Assembly: GCA_934418055.1 (NCBI GenBank)
Contig: CAKRWX010000019.1
Span: 1-19,034, forward strand
DNA length: 19,034 nucleotides
Source: an uncultured Lachnospiraceae bacterium
Lineage (GTDB): Bacteria > Bacillota > Clostridia > Lachnospirales > Lachnospiraceae
Direction of reading: 5' to 3'
Of the stretch, positions 1 to 6,574 are shown piece after piece; the stretch's first letter is position 1; each line of letters opens with the position of its first letter. A program made the translations under genes and the position numbers. The notes beneath the pieces are model-generated. The model saw only the letters and a list, made by a program, of their open reading frames with translations. It searched no databases and had not been told where the DNA came from.

Positions 1-214
1 TTAATCCAGCCTTTTCCATGGCCAGTTCCGCCGCCTTGATCTGCATAGTGCTCTCTGCCATCTCCCAGCAGTCCTGCCCCGCCAGATCATCTTCTATTAC
101 CTGGTCAAACTTGGTTCCAAGGGGGCCTTCTGACTCTTTTTTGCCAACAACACTGGCCTGTCCGATGATCCTTGGCGGATCTTCAAATAAAATACTGGCT
201 CGTCCTTTCTGCAT
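1..214 (-). CDS. spoVAD: Stage V sporulation protein AD, N-terminal part (cut by window edge)
   Basis: Only the first 71 codons are present; the frame is still open at base 1. The start is the ATG at 214-212, preceded by AGGAAAGGAG about nine bases upstream. The peptide opens MQKGRASILFEDPPRIIG and continues with a GPLGTKFD segment and a CWEMAEST segment. These match the conserved start of SpoVAD (GPLG..FD, then WE.AE, in a thiolase-like fold). SpoVAD is part of the SpoVA machinery that moves Ca-dipicolinic acid across the inner forespore membrane and binds dipicolinate directly. Its normal upstream partner spoVAC is absent here: an amidohydrolase terminator lies immediately upstream, and spoVAA-AB-AC sit on the opposite strand from 4825. 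A GATACTA box at 247-253 resembles a sigma-G -10 element, but its -35 match is poor, so how the gene is now transcribed is uncertain. The identification itself is fairly secure despite the short length. Confidence 0.88.
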   Translation of the reverse strand, partial: MQKGRASILFEDPPRIIGQASVVGKKESEGPLGTKFDQVIEDDLAGQDCWEMAESTMQIKAAELAMEKAGL

Positions 215-265
215 ACAATATACTCCTTTCCTGATTTTATAGAAATTAGTATCTCCTCTTACACG

Positions 266-300
266 CAAAAAATCCGTACCCACCAAAATGGATACGGATT
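266..300 (-). terminator. Intrinsic terminator after the amidohydrolase gene
   Basis: On the minus strand an 8-bp stem AATCCGTA/TACGGATT (arms 293-300 and 271-278) runs straight into a run of six T. It begins about 20 bases after the amidohydrolase stop codon. It also separates that operon from spoVAD, so read-through into spoVAD should be limited. Confidence 0.85.
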
Positions 301-320
301 CTCTCTGATTCAATCACGAA

Positions 321-1931
321 TTAATATACTTTTTTACCTGCCACATACGTGCCGCAGACCTTCACATCTTTGATGGAGGTTTCTGGAATCTCAAACAGGT
401 TCTGATCCAGCACTACAAAGTCAGCTGCCATACCTGGAGCGATCTGGCCTTTGAACTGTTCTTCAAAGCTGGCCTCCGCACTGCGGATGGTGAAGCTGTC
501 AATAGCTTCCTGTACAGTAAATGCCTGATCTGGCAGATACGGTCCCACCTGATCTTTCAAGGTCTTTCTGGTCACTGCACACTGGATACCGCCTAAGGCA
601 TTCGGCAGTTCTACCGGGCAGTCGCTGCCGTTGCTGACCGATACGCCATGATTCATCAGGGTCTTCCAGTTATAGCTGGTGGAAGCTAATTTCTCTCCCA
701 CACGGTCTTCTACCATATGGATATCATAATCCAGGAAAATGCTCTGAGCATACACATGAAGATTCAGATCTTCGATCTTCTTTAACTGATCTGGTCTGGT
801 GATCTGGCAGTGGACGATTCCATGACGGTGATCGTCTCTTGGATTCTCCTTCAAAGCTTTCTCAATGGCATGAAGCACACGGTCCAGACATGCATCACCG
901 ATGCTGTGGACTGCCACCTGCATCTGATGTTCATTGGCATATCCGATCATGGAATCCAGGGTCTCCTGGGTAAATACTGGAATACCGCAGGTAGATGGAT
1001 CGTCTGCGTATGGCTGGCTTAAAAATGCAGTTCTTGCGCCTAACGCGCCGTCTCCTAACATTTTTAACGGTCCGATCTTAAAGAAATCACTGCCAACACC
1101 TGTGACATTGCCTGCTTCCACAAATTCTTTCAGGCTGTCAAGGTCTGTAAAATTACTCTGCTCATAGACACGGACAGTCAGCTCTCCCTCTGCCTCCAGT
1201 TCGCGGTAAGCTTCATTGACCACAGACCACGGCACTTTGCGGAAGGTACAGTAGTCATCGGTCTGGCTGCTGGTCACGCCGAAGCTGTTTAACTCTTTGC
1301 ACGCCATCTTTAACATATGCTTCACTTCTGCCTTATCTGGCTCCGGAATGGCTGCATAAACCGGATCCATGGCATTATCAAAGAAACGACCGTCCGGCTC
1401 TCCATGTTCCATACCGATATGACCACCTTCTGGCTGTGGAGTCTCTGCTGTCACACCTAACACTTCCAAAGCTTTGCTGTTAACAACCAGACAATGGCCG
1501 CAGGCACGGACTGCGCACACCGGAATCTCTGTGGAAACCTGATCCAGGTCATAGCGGTTCGGCATCCGGTCGGTATCTGTAAAATAATCCTGATTCCAGC
1601 CACGGCCCATGATCCACGCACCGGCACTTCTGGTTCTGGATCCAGCAAACTCTTTTAAGCATGCCACCATGTCCTGAAGGCTTTCTGTGTGCTTCGCTAA
1701 CTGGGCGGAATTTAACGCGCTGCCAAAGCCCAGCAGATGCATGTGGCTGTCATTAAATCCACTGCACACAAACCGACCTTCCAGATCGACCTTCTGAGCC
1801 TGCTCTCCCGCTGCCGCCTGGGCTTCCTCATTAGTTCCTGCAAATACAAACTTGCCATCCTCTTCCACAAATGCCTGTACCAGCGGAAGAGTTCCCGTAT
1901 ATACATGACCATTGTAATATACTGTTTTCAT
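321..1931 (-). CDS. YtcJ-type amidohydrolase (Amidohydro_3 family)
   Basis: A 536-residue cytosolic metal-dependent amidohydrolase, a normal length for the YtcJ/Amidohydro_3 family. Visible motifs are the metal-binding HxH of strand 1 (GFNDSHMH, H63 and H65), an internal LGDGALGARTAFL segment, AVHSIGD with a likely metal-ligand His, the RHGIVHCQ segment, and the late GSDCPVE motif with the catalytic Asp. It ends with the usual Amidohydro_3 tail (GMAADFVVLD). The start ATG overlaps the stop of the upstream symporter by one base (TAATG), with GAGGAAG as ribosome binding site, so the two are translationally coupled. The substrate of this family cannot be read from sequence; members act on N-acyl, amide or cyclic C-N bonds. 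The lysine riboswitch of the operon makes a lysine derivative a reasonable guess, but that is inference. Confidence 0.9.
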   Translation of the reverse strand: MKTVYYNGHVYTGTLPLVQAFVEEDGKFVFAGTNEEAQAAAGEQAQKVDLEGRFVCSGFNDSHMHLLGFGSALNSAQLAKHTESLQDMVACLKEFAGSRTRSAGAWIMGRGWNQDYFTDTDRMPNRYDLDQVSTEIPVCAVRACGHCLVVNSKALEVLGVTAETPQPEGGHIGMEHGEPDGRFFDNAMDPVYAAIPEPDKAEVKHMLKMACKELNSFGVTSSQTDDYCTFRKVPWSVVNEAYRELEAEGELTVRVYEQSNFTDLDSLKEFVEAGNVTGVGSDFFKIGPLKMLGDGALGARTAFLSQPYADDPSTCGIPVFTQETLDSMIGYANEHQMQVAVHSIGDACLDRVLHAIEKALKENPRDDHRHGIVHCQITRPDQLKKIEDLNLHVYAQSIFLDYDIHMVEDRVGEKLASTSYNWKTLMNHGVSVSNGSDCPVELPNALGGIQCAVTRKTLKDQVGPYLPDQAFTVQEAIDSFTIRSAEASFEEQFKGQIAPGMAADFVVLDQNLFEIPETSIKDVKVCGTYVAGKKVY

Positions 1932-3430
1932 TATGCTTCCTCTTTTCCTACCTTTTCCTCATAGAACAGTTTCATATTCGGATCTACTGTGCCTTCTCCT
2001 AAATAACGCGCCTTATAATCCTTCAGCAGTTTGAAATACTGACTGGATAATAACAGGATCACTGCCACGTTAATAAAGGTCGGGATTGCAGATGTGATAT
2101 CAACGACCGTCCAGATAAATCCCTGGTTATCGGTCTTTACCAGATAAATGGTCCATAACAGTCCCGGAAGCGCACGCACTGCGTAGAACAGTTTCATCAC
2201 AATATCTTTCACGATGCCTTCCTGCTTATATAAATGCTCCAGAATCGCCAGATAGTAGGTAAACCATCCGCCGGAAGTGGTAACGGTAAATACAACCATG
2301 ATCACTGCTAACAACAGGCTTCCGATGGTTCCAAATCCTGATGAAAATGCGCTCAGGGCCAGTGTACCACCATTGGTTCCATCTGTCCAGTTGCCGCTTA
2401 AAATAACGGATAATGCGGTGATGCTGCAGATGATGAAGGTATCAAAGAACACCTCGAAGGAGCCCCACAGTCCCTGCTCTACCGGGTGACGGGTCTTGGC
2501 AGACGCATGGATCATAGGAGAAGTACCCCAACCAGCCTCATTGGAATATACGGAACGAGCCATACCGACGCGAACCATCTCGCTGACTGCGCAGCCTGCG
2601 AAACCGCCGATTGCTGCAGTGCCTGTAAATGCATTGGTAAAGATCTCAACAATGGTTGCAGGAACTCTCTGGATATTGACCAGGATCATGGCAATTCCCA
2701 TAAGGATATAAACCACGCTCATCACTGGAACCAGTTTGCTGAATACGGCTGCGATCTTTCTGGTACCGCCGCTGGTGATCACATACGTTAATACACACAG
2801 AGCTGCCGCCACCAGGATAACACCTTCCACTGGAATTCCTGCGATAGAGTAAGTTCCCATATGGAATGCACCGGATACTACCTGTGCTGCTGTCAAGGTA
2901 GATGAAGTTACAAAGAATGTGGAAAAAATACCGATTCCGAAGATTACTGCCGGAATCAGCCATAATTTACCCCAATGTCTCTCCTTGCCAAGTCCTCTCT
3001 CCATGTAGTAGGTCGGGCCGCCGTAGAAATCTCCATTTTCATGCTCTCTACGGTAATAACAACCTAAGGTTACCTCCACCTGCTTTAAAATCATGCCAAG
3101 CAGGGAAGTCAGCCACATCCAGACTACTGCGCCAGGACCACCGGCTGCCACTGCCGTTGCCACACCGGCGATATTACCGAAACCTACGGTTCCGCCAATG
3201 GCTGTGGAAATGGCTTCAAAAGAACTAAGCATACCTTTTTCATTCTGCTCTTTGCTCTTGCTTTCATCCTTCACAAACATCTGTCCAGCCGTCCGTTTCA
3301 TAATCCAGCCAAAATGGCGGAACTGGAAAAATCCAGACCGAACGGTAAAATAAAGTCCTGTGGCAATCATCAGCACGATCAGGGGCAGTCCCCAAAGTAC
3401 GCCGTCAAGCCAGTTTAAAAATGCTATCAT
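1931..3430 (-). CDS. AGCS-family sodium:amino-acid symporter
   Basis: About 499 residues with roughly ten hydrophobic helices. The AGCS (alanine/glycine:cation symporter) signature is clear: GTVGFGNIAGVATA followed by GGPGAVVWMWLTSLLGM, then GGPTYYMERGLG and SNEAGWGTSP. The frame is open to 3478, but I place the start at the ATG at 3430 because AGGAGG lies eight bases before it; the 16 extra upstream codons are charged and lack a binding site. Family members usually import alanine or glycine with sodium. This one lies behind a lysine riboswitch and is coupled to an amidohydrolase, so its cargo may instead be lysine or a lysine conjugate. The family call is secure; the cargo is not. Confidence 0.93.
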   Translation of the reverse strand: MIAFLNWLDGVLWGLPLIVLMIATGLYFTVRSGFFQFRHFGWIMKRTAGQMFVKDESKSKEQNEKGMLSSFEAISTAIGGTVGFGNIAGVATAVAAGGPGAVVWMWLTSLLGMILKQVEVTLGCYYRREHENGDFYGGPTYYMERGLGKERHWGKLWLIPAVIFGIGIFSTFFVTSSTLTAAQVVSGAFHMGTYSIAGIPVEGVILVAAALCVLTYVITSGGTRKIAAVFSKLVPVMSVVYILMGIAMILVNIQRVPATIVEIFTNAFTGTAAIGGFAGCAVSEMVRVGMARSVYSNEAGWGTSPMIHASAKTRHPVEQGLWGSFEVFFDTFIICSITALSVILSGNWTDGTNGGTLALSAFSSGFGTIGSLLLAVIMVVFTVTTSGGWFTYYLAILEHLYKQEGIVKDIVMKLFYAVRALPGLLWTIYLVKTDNQGFIWTVVDITSAIPTFINVAVILLLSSQYFKLLKDYKARYLGEGTVDPNMKLFYEEKVGKEEA

Positions 3431-3500
3431 CTCTTTTTCCTCCTGTTTTCTGACCGACAACGTTTGTACTGAAATCATGTTTGATATTCTTAGAAGTAAT

Positions 3501-3532
3501 AAAAAAGCAGTGATGAAATCTCACCACTGCTT
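3501..3532 (-). terminator. Riboswitch-controlled intrinsic terminator
   Basis: Minus-strand hairpin with a 10-bp stem (AGCAGTGGTG/CATCACTGCT, one G-U pair) and a six-base loop, followed by TTTTTTATTA. It lies between the lysine aptamer and the symporter start. It is the expected expression platform: lysine binding should favour termination here. Confidence 0.9.
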
Positions 3533-3558
3533 CTATGTCTACGTTATATATCCATGAA

Positions 3559-3724
3559 ACAATAGCTCCTCCACCAGATAGGTGAGAGTGTACCGTCTCT
3601 TAAACGGCACCCCAACTCAGTGACCTGCGAACATCACTGGTTTCGGCGAATCATCCTTTCTCTGTCCTTCTTTGGCTCTCGCAAGCCTCCAGACAGATAC
3701 TGATAATCATCGCGCCTCTATTGT
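3559..3724 (-). ncRNA. Lysine riboswitch (L box)
   Basis: On the minus strand the leader carries the L-box signature in order. P1 closes as ACAATAG (3724-3718) with CTATTGT (3565-3559). Next come AGAGGCGCGA and AGTA, then TCTGGAGGC, GAAAGGATGATTCGCCGAAA (the invariant CGCCGAA core), a P4 stem CCAGTGA/TCACTGAG, a P5 stem TGCCGT/ACGGTA, and the 3' GGTGGAGGAGCTATTG. This order and spacing match the Bacillus lysC leader as I know it. The RNA binds L-lysine and normally switches lysine biosynthesis or lysine transport genes off. Here it precedes an AGCS symporter and an amidohydrolase. Confidence 0.93.
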
Positions 3725-3751
3725 CGATCCTCGTATTTAATTTCATACATC

Positions 3752-3780
3752 ATCATACTCTTGTTAAGGCGATCTGTCAA
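3752..3780 (-). promoter_or_regulatory. Sigma-A promoter of the L-box operon
   Basis: TTGACA at 3780-3775 and TATGAT at 3757-3752 are separated by exactly 17 bases. This places the start of transcription about 20 bases before the aptamer P1 stem. The match is near consensus. Confidence 0.88.
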
Positions 3781-3887
3781 CAACGACCTTGAAAAATATT
3801 TGCCCTGGTATACATGGCCAGGCTCTTTTCTGCTGTTTCTCCATATTTTGATACTAGATCACCATGTTTAGAAACGAGGTAACTGGT

Positions 3888-4643
3888 TTGAATTTTGAGA
3901 TTCTGAAAGGAATTCTGATTCCTTTTTTCGGTACTTCTCTGGGAGCCGCCTGTGTGTTTTTCTTAAAAAAGGACTTAAATTCCCGTTTGGAAACCCTTTT
4001 AAATGGGTTTGCCGCGGGAGTTATGGGTGCCGCTTCCATCTGGAGTCTGCTTCTGCCTGCCATCGACCGCAGCGCCTATCTGGGACATCTGGCTTTTCTT
4101 CCTGCAGCCTGCGGATTTCTGGCTGGAACCGTGCTTCTATTACTTTTTGATCATGCACTGGCCCGTTTTCATCCGCTGGCAGCCGAGAAAACATCCCTGA
4201 TGCTCTTTACGATCACCCTTCACAATATCCCGGAAGGAATGGCTGTAGGTGCCATCTACGCCGGATGGCTGATGGGCAATGGAGCCGTCACCTTAACCGG
4301 TGCTCTGGCCCTGTCCCTGGGCATTGCCATCCAGAATTTTCCTGAAGGTGCTGTAGTCTCGCTCCCACTGCGGGCCGCTGGTTTCCCACGCAGGAAAGCC
4401 TTTGTGGGGGGAGTTCTGTCTGGAGCGGTAGAACCTGCCGCTGCTGTATTGACCATTTTCCTGTCCGAGCAGATCACGCCGATTCTGCCATTTCTGCTTA
4501 GCTTTGCCGCAGGTGCCATGATCTATGTGGTGGTTGTGGAACTGATTCCAGAATTAAATGAGCATGGCCATTCCGATCTTGGTACGTTATTTTTCTCCTT
4601 CGGATTTGTGATTATGATGATTCTTGATGTAGCGCTATCGTAA
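3888..4643 (+). CDS. ZIP-family divalent metal transporter (first copy)
   Basis: A 251-residue membrane protein of the ZIP family (GufA/ZupT-like) with about eight helices. The metal site is visible as HNIPEG in helix 4 (H112, N113, E116) and QNFPEG in helix 5 (Q149, N150, E153), with further acidic residues at E182 and E218 in later helices. I choose a TTG start at 3888 instead of the ATG at 3864. GAGG lies eight bases before the TTG, the ATG has no binding site, and the TTG start aligns residue for residue with the second ZIP protein (MNxEIxKG). Residues 89-103 form a short loop with histidine. It likely moves Zn or another divalent metal across the plasma membrane. It sits divergent to the L-box operon and upstream of spoVAA. 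More than half its residues look identical to the 6561-7343 paralogue. Confidence 0.9.
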   Translation: MNFEILKGILIPFFGTSLGAACVFFLKKDLNSRLETLLNGFAAGVMGAASIWSLLLPAIDRSAYLGHLAFLPAACGFLAGTVLLLLFDHALARFHPLAAEKTSLMLFTITLHNIPEGMAVGAIYAGWLMGNGAVTLTGALALSLGIAIQNFPEGAVVSLPLRAAGFPRRKAFVGGVLSGAVEPAAAVLTIFLSEQITPILPFLLSFAAGAMIYVVVVELIPELNEHGHSDLGTLFFSFGFVIMMILDVALS

Positions 4644-4683
4644 CTGCTGGCGGACTTTTCTCCTTTGCCCTGCTGATGATAAA

Positions 4684-4713
4684 TGCATAAAAGGTAATTT
4701 TCTATCCACAATA
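4684..4713 (+). promoter_or_regulatory. Candidate sigma-G promoter of spoVAA-AB-AC
   Basis: TGCATA at 4684-4689 and CACAATA at 4707-4713 have a 17-base spacer. They resemble the sigma-G pattern TGAATA and CATACTA (5/6 and 5/7 matches). The site lies about 110 bases before the spoVAA start. The spoVA operon is a forespore sigma-G target in Bacillus, which fits, but the match is by eye only. The rest of 4644-4824 holds two short hairpins (CTGCC/GGCAG near 4738 and near 4775) and no gene. Confidence 0.4.
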
Positions 4714-4824
4714 AGCCTATGATAACTACCAAAGCCTGCCGCTGGCAGTTTCTATGGATGCCTGGTCAACAGATCTGCCAAAAGGCAGTCCCAACGTGAC
4801 CTTATGAAAAAAGGATGGAATGAT

Positions 4825-5451
4825 ATGAACAAAACCTTGTACTTGAAATTGAATCAGATTTCAGAAATTCATGAAAAACGTGTTTATTTGAAAGATATCG
4901 CAGAAATTTACAGTGATGATCCGGCACTGGCGGCCAAATGCCGAGCGCTGAAGATCCGGACAGTTCCAGATGACCACAATGGGCGGTATGTGGATTCGGT
5001 GATCACCGTGCTGGAAAAGATCTATGAACTGGACCCGCAGATCCAGGTCAACAACCTGGGGGAGACAGATTTTATCATTGATTTCCAGAAACCAAAACCG
5101 CCCCGCTACTTTAGCGCCTGGCTAAAGACCGCTGCTGTCTGCCTCATCAGCTTCTTCGGCGCAGCCTTCGCCATCATGACATTTAATAACGATGTCAGCG
5201 TCACTGACGCCTTTAACCAGGTCTATCTTCTGGTGACTGGTGCGCAGTCGGATGGATTTACCATTCTGGAAATCTCCTATTCCATCGGCCTTGGCTTAGG
5301 AATCATTGTATTCTTTAATCATTTCGCCCGCTGGAAGATCACCACAGATCCGACGCCCCTGGAGGTGGAAATGCGCCTGTATGAGGAAAATGTATGCAAG
5401 ACCCTGATTCAGAATGCAGGCAGAAAGGAGTCTGGCGTTGATGTTTCTTAA
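4825..5451 (+). CDS. spoVAA: Stage V sporulation protein AA
   Basis: A 208-residue protein with a soluble N-terminal domain (about residues 1-92), a helix at about 98-120, a loop, and a second helix at about 147-167, which is the SpoVAA layout. SpoVAA belongs to the forespore inner-membrane complex that imports dipicolinic acid during sporulation and releases it at germination. The frame is open from 4804, but the ATG at 4825 is preferred: AAGGA lies nine bases upstream and gives the start MNKTLYLKLNQ. The gene overlaps spoVAB by 11 bases, so translation is probably coupled. It heads a three-gene plus-strand fragment of the spoVA operon that lacks spoVAD downstream. Identification rests on topology, the conserved start, and synteny with spoVAB and spoVAC. 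Confidence 0.87.
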   Translation: MNKTLYLKLNQISEIHEKRVYLKDIAEIYSDDPALAAKCRALKIRTVPDDHNGRYVDSVITVLEKIYELDPQIQVNNLGETDFIIDFQKPKPPRYFSAWLKTAAVCLISFFGAAFAIMTFNNDVSVTDAFNQVYLLVTGAQSDGFTILEISYSIGLGLGIIVFFNHFARWKITTDPTPLEVEMRLYEENVCKTLIQNAGRKESGVDVS

Positions 5452-5881
5452 ACAACTGTTCCTGGGATTTTTCGGCGTCTGCGCCGGTGGTATCATCGCT
5501 GCGGGAGTCTTCGCATTCCTGGCCATGATCGGCATCTTTCCCCGGTTAATGGGGCGAAGCAAGACCCCTGGACAGGCGAAACTCTATGAGACCGCCACGA
5601 TCCTTGGAGGAGTCTGGGGAAATCTCCTGAATCTGTATGACCTGCCCCTTCCTCTAGGCCGCGGCCTGACGGGACAGATATTCCTTGGTATTACAGGCCT
5701 GTCCATTGGCATCTTCGTGGGATGCCTGGTCATGTCCTTGGCCGAGACGGTAAAGGCTCTTCCCATCATGAACCGGAGAATCCGGCTGGCGGTGGGGTTT
5801 CAATATGTGATTCTGGCGATTGCGCTGGGAAAACTGGGCGGGTCACTGCTCTATTTCTTCCGGGGTATGAGCACGCCGTGA
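5441..5881 (+). CDS. spoVAB: Stage V sporulation protein AB
   Basis: A 146-residue, strongly hydrophobic protein with about four to five membrane segments. The N-terminal region holds GIFPRLMGRSKT, the typical GI.PRL motif of SpoVAB after the first long helix, and later an ETATILGGVWG segment. The start is the ATG at 5441, ten bases after AAAGGAG; a TTG three bases earlier is an alternative. The gene overlaps the end of spoVAA. Like other SpoVA proteins it acts in the spore inner membrane in dipicolinate movement. A 133-base gap follows before spoVAC, which is longer than expected inside this operon. The call is strongly supported by position between spoVAA and spoVAC. Confidence 0.87.
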   Translation: MFLKQLFLGFFGVCAGGIIAAGVFAFLAMIGIFPRLMGRSKTPGQAKLYETATILGGVWGNLLNLYDLPLPLGRGLTGQIFLGITGLSIGIFVGCLVMSLAETVKALPIMNRRIRLAVGFQYVILAIALGKLGGSLLYFFRGMSTP

Positions 5882-6014
5882 TAACCATTTCAACTTTTCA
5901 CCCACTGTGCCTTACCTGAACGCCAGTCGATGCCTTTTCTTTCCCGCATCGCCATGGTCCGTTCAGATCAAACACTCCTGCATTATCATTTTCATCAAAG
6001 AAAGAGGGACTCAT

Positions 6015-6452
6015 ATGGAAATCAGAAAAGACCACTATAATGAATATGTAAAACAAGTTACCCCCGTCTACCCACTGTGGAGAAATATGCTGCGGGCCTT
6101 CTTAACTGGCGGCGTGATCTGCACCATCGGCCAGTTTCTCTTAACCTGGCTGACCTCCATGGGACTGGACGAAAAATCGGCAGCTGCATGGCAGCTTCTG
6201 GCGCTGATTCTGGCCAGTGTTCTGCTGACAGGATTTAACATCTATCCCAAAATCGTCAAATGGGGCGGTGCCGGGGCTCTGGTGCCCATCACTGGATTCG
6301 CCAACTCCGTGGCAGCGCCTGCCATCGAGTACAAGGCAGAGGGACATGTCTACGGCATCGGGTGCAAGATCTTTACCATCGCCGGGCCGGTGATTCTTTA
6401 TGGTACGTTTACCAGCTGGGTGCTGGGATTGATTTATTGTATTTTCAATTAA
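6015..6452 (+). CDS. spoVAC: Stage V sporulation protein AC
   Basis: A 145-residue membrane protein with the SpoVAC hallmarks: an N-terminal YNEYVKQVTPVYPLWRNMLRAF segment (in parts: YNEYVKQVTP, then PLWRNMLRAF), GGVICTIGQ at the start of the first helix, a GAGALVPITGFANSVAAPA segment, and EGHVYGIGCKIFTIAGPVI near the end. SpoVAC is the proposed mechanosensitive channel part of the SpoVA complex and is the most conserved of the small SpoVA proteins. The start ATG at 6015 has AAGAGGGA about six bases upstream; the longer open frame from 5907 has no binding site and reads as non-coding. In most spore formers spoVAD follows directly. Here the next gene is a convergent ZIP transporter, so the operon ends early. 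Confidence 0.95.
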   Translation: MEIRKDHYNEYVKQVTPVYPLWRNMLRAFLTGGVICTIGQFLLTWLTSMGLDEKSAAAWQLLALILASVLLTGFNIYPKIVKWGGAGALVPITGFANSVAAPAIEYKAEGHVYGIGCKIFTIAGPVILYGTFTSWVLGLIYCIFN

Positions 6453-6492
6453 TCTAACATGCGAGTTTCACTCGTTCGCGCAGTATCACACT

Positions 6493-6533
6493 CAAATCCT
6501 ATGCAAGCATAAATTTGGGCTCATTACTTGCAT
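6493..6533. repeat. Overlapping inverted repeats downstream of spoVAC
   Basis: Two alternative hairpins share this stretch: CAAAT-CC-TATGC with GCATA-A-ATTTG (6493-6517), and ATGCAAG (6501-6507) with CTTGCAT (6527-6533). Just before them is GCGAGTTTCACTCGTTCGC. No T-run follows on the plus strand, so this is at best a weak terminator for spoVAC. It coincides with the right-hand breakpoint proposed for the spoVA rearrangement. Confidence 0.55.
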
Positions 6534-6539
6534 AAAATA

Positions 6540-6574
6540 TAGCCCTGGGCGACCGGTAAGTCACCCCAGGGCTA
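6540..6574 (-). terminator. Terminator overlapping the end of the second ZIP gene
   Basis: A 10-bp perfect stem TAGCCCTGGG/CCCAGGGCTA with a 15-base loop. The ZIP stop codon (6563-6561) lies inside the loop and the 5' arm encodes the last ZIP residues. On the minus strand the stem is followed by TATTTTATG, a modest U-tract. It would also act as a roadblock between the convergent spoVAC and ZIP transcripts. Confidence 0.65.

Noticed and set aside
18..242. Plus-strand frame of 74 codons at the left edge
   Set aside because: It is the antisense shadow of spoVAD, whose peptide, start codon and ribosome binding site are clear on the minus strand.
247..276. Sigma-G promoter directly before spoVAD
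   Set aside because: The -10 box GATACTA is close to consensus, but the -35 (CGGATT) matches only half and overlaps the upstream terminator. It is kept as a remark, not a feature.
3804..3822. CCTGG/CCAGG palindrome upstream of the first ZIP gene as a metal-regulator site
   Set aside because: The arms are only five bases, resemble no metal-repressor consensus I know, and no convincing promoter for the ZIP gene overlaps it.
3864..3887. ATG start for the first ZIP gene
   Set aside because: No ribosome binding site precedes it; the TTG at 3888 has GAGG at the right distance and aligns exactly with the paralogue start.
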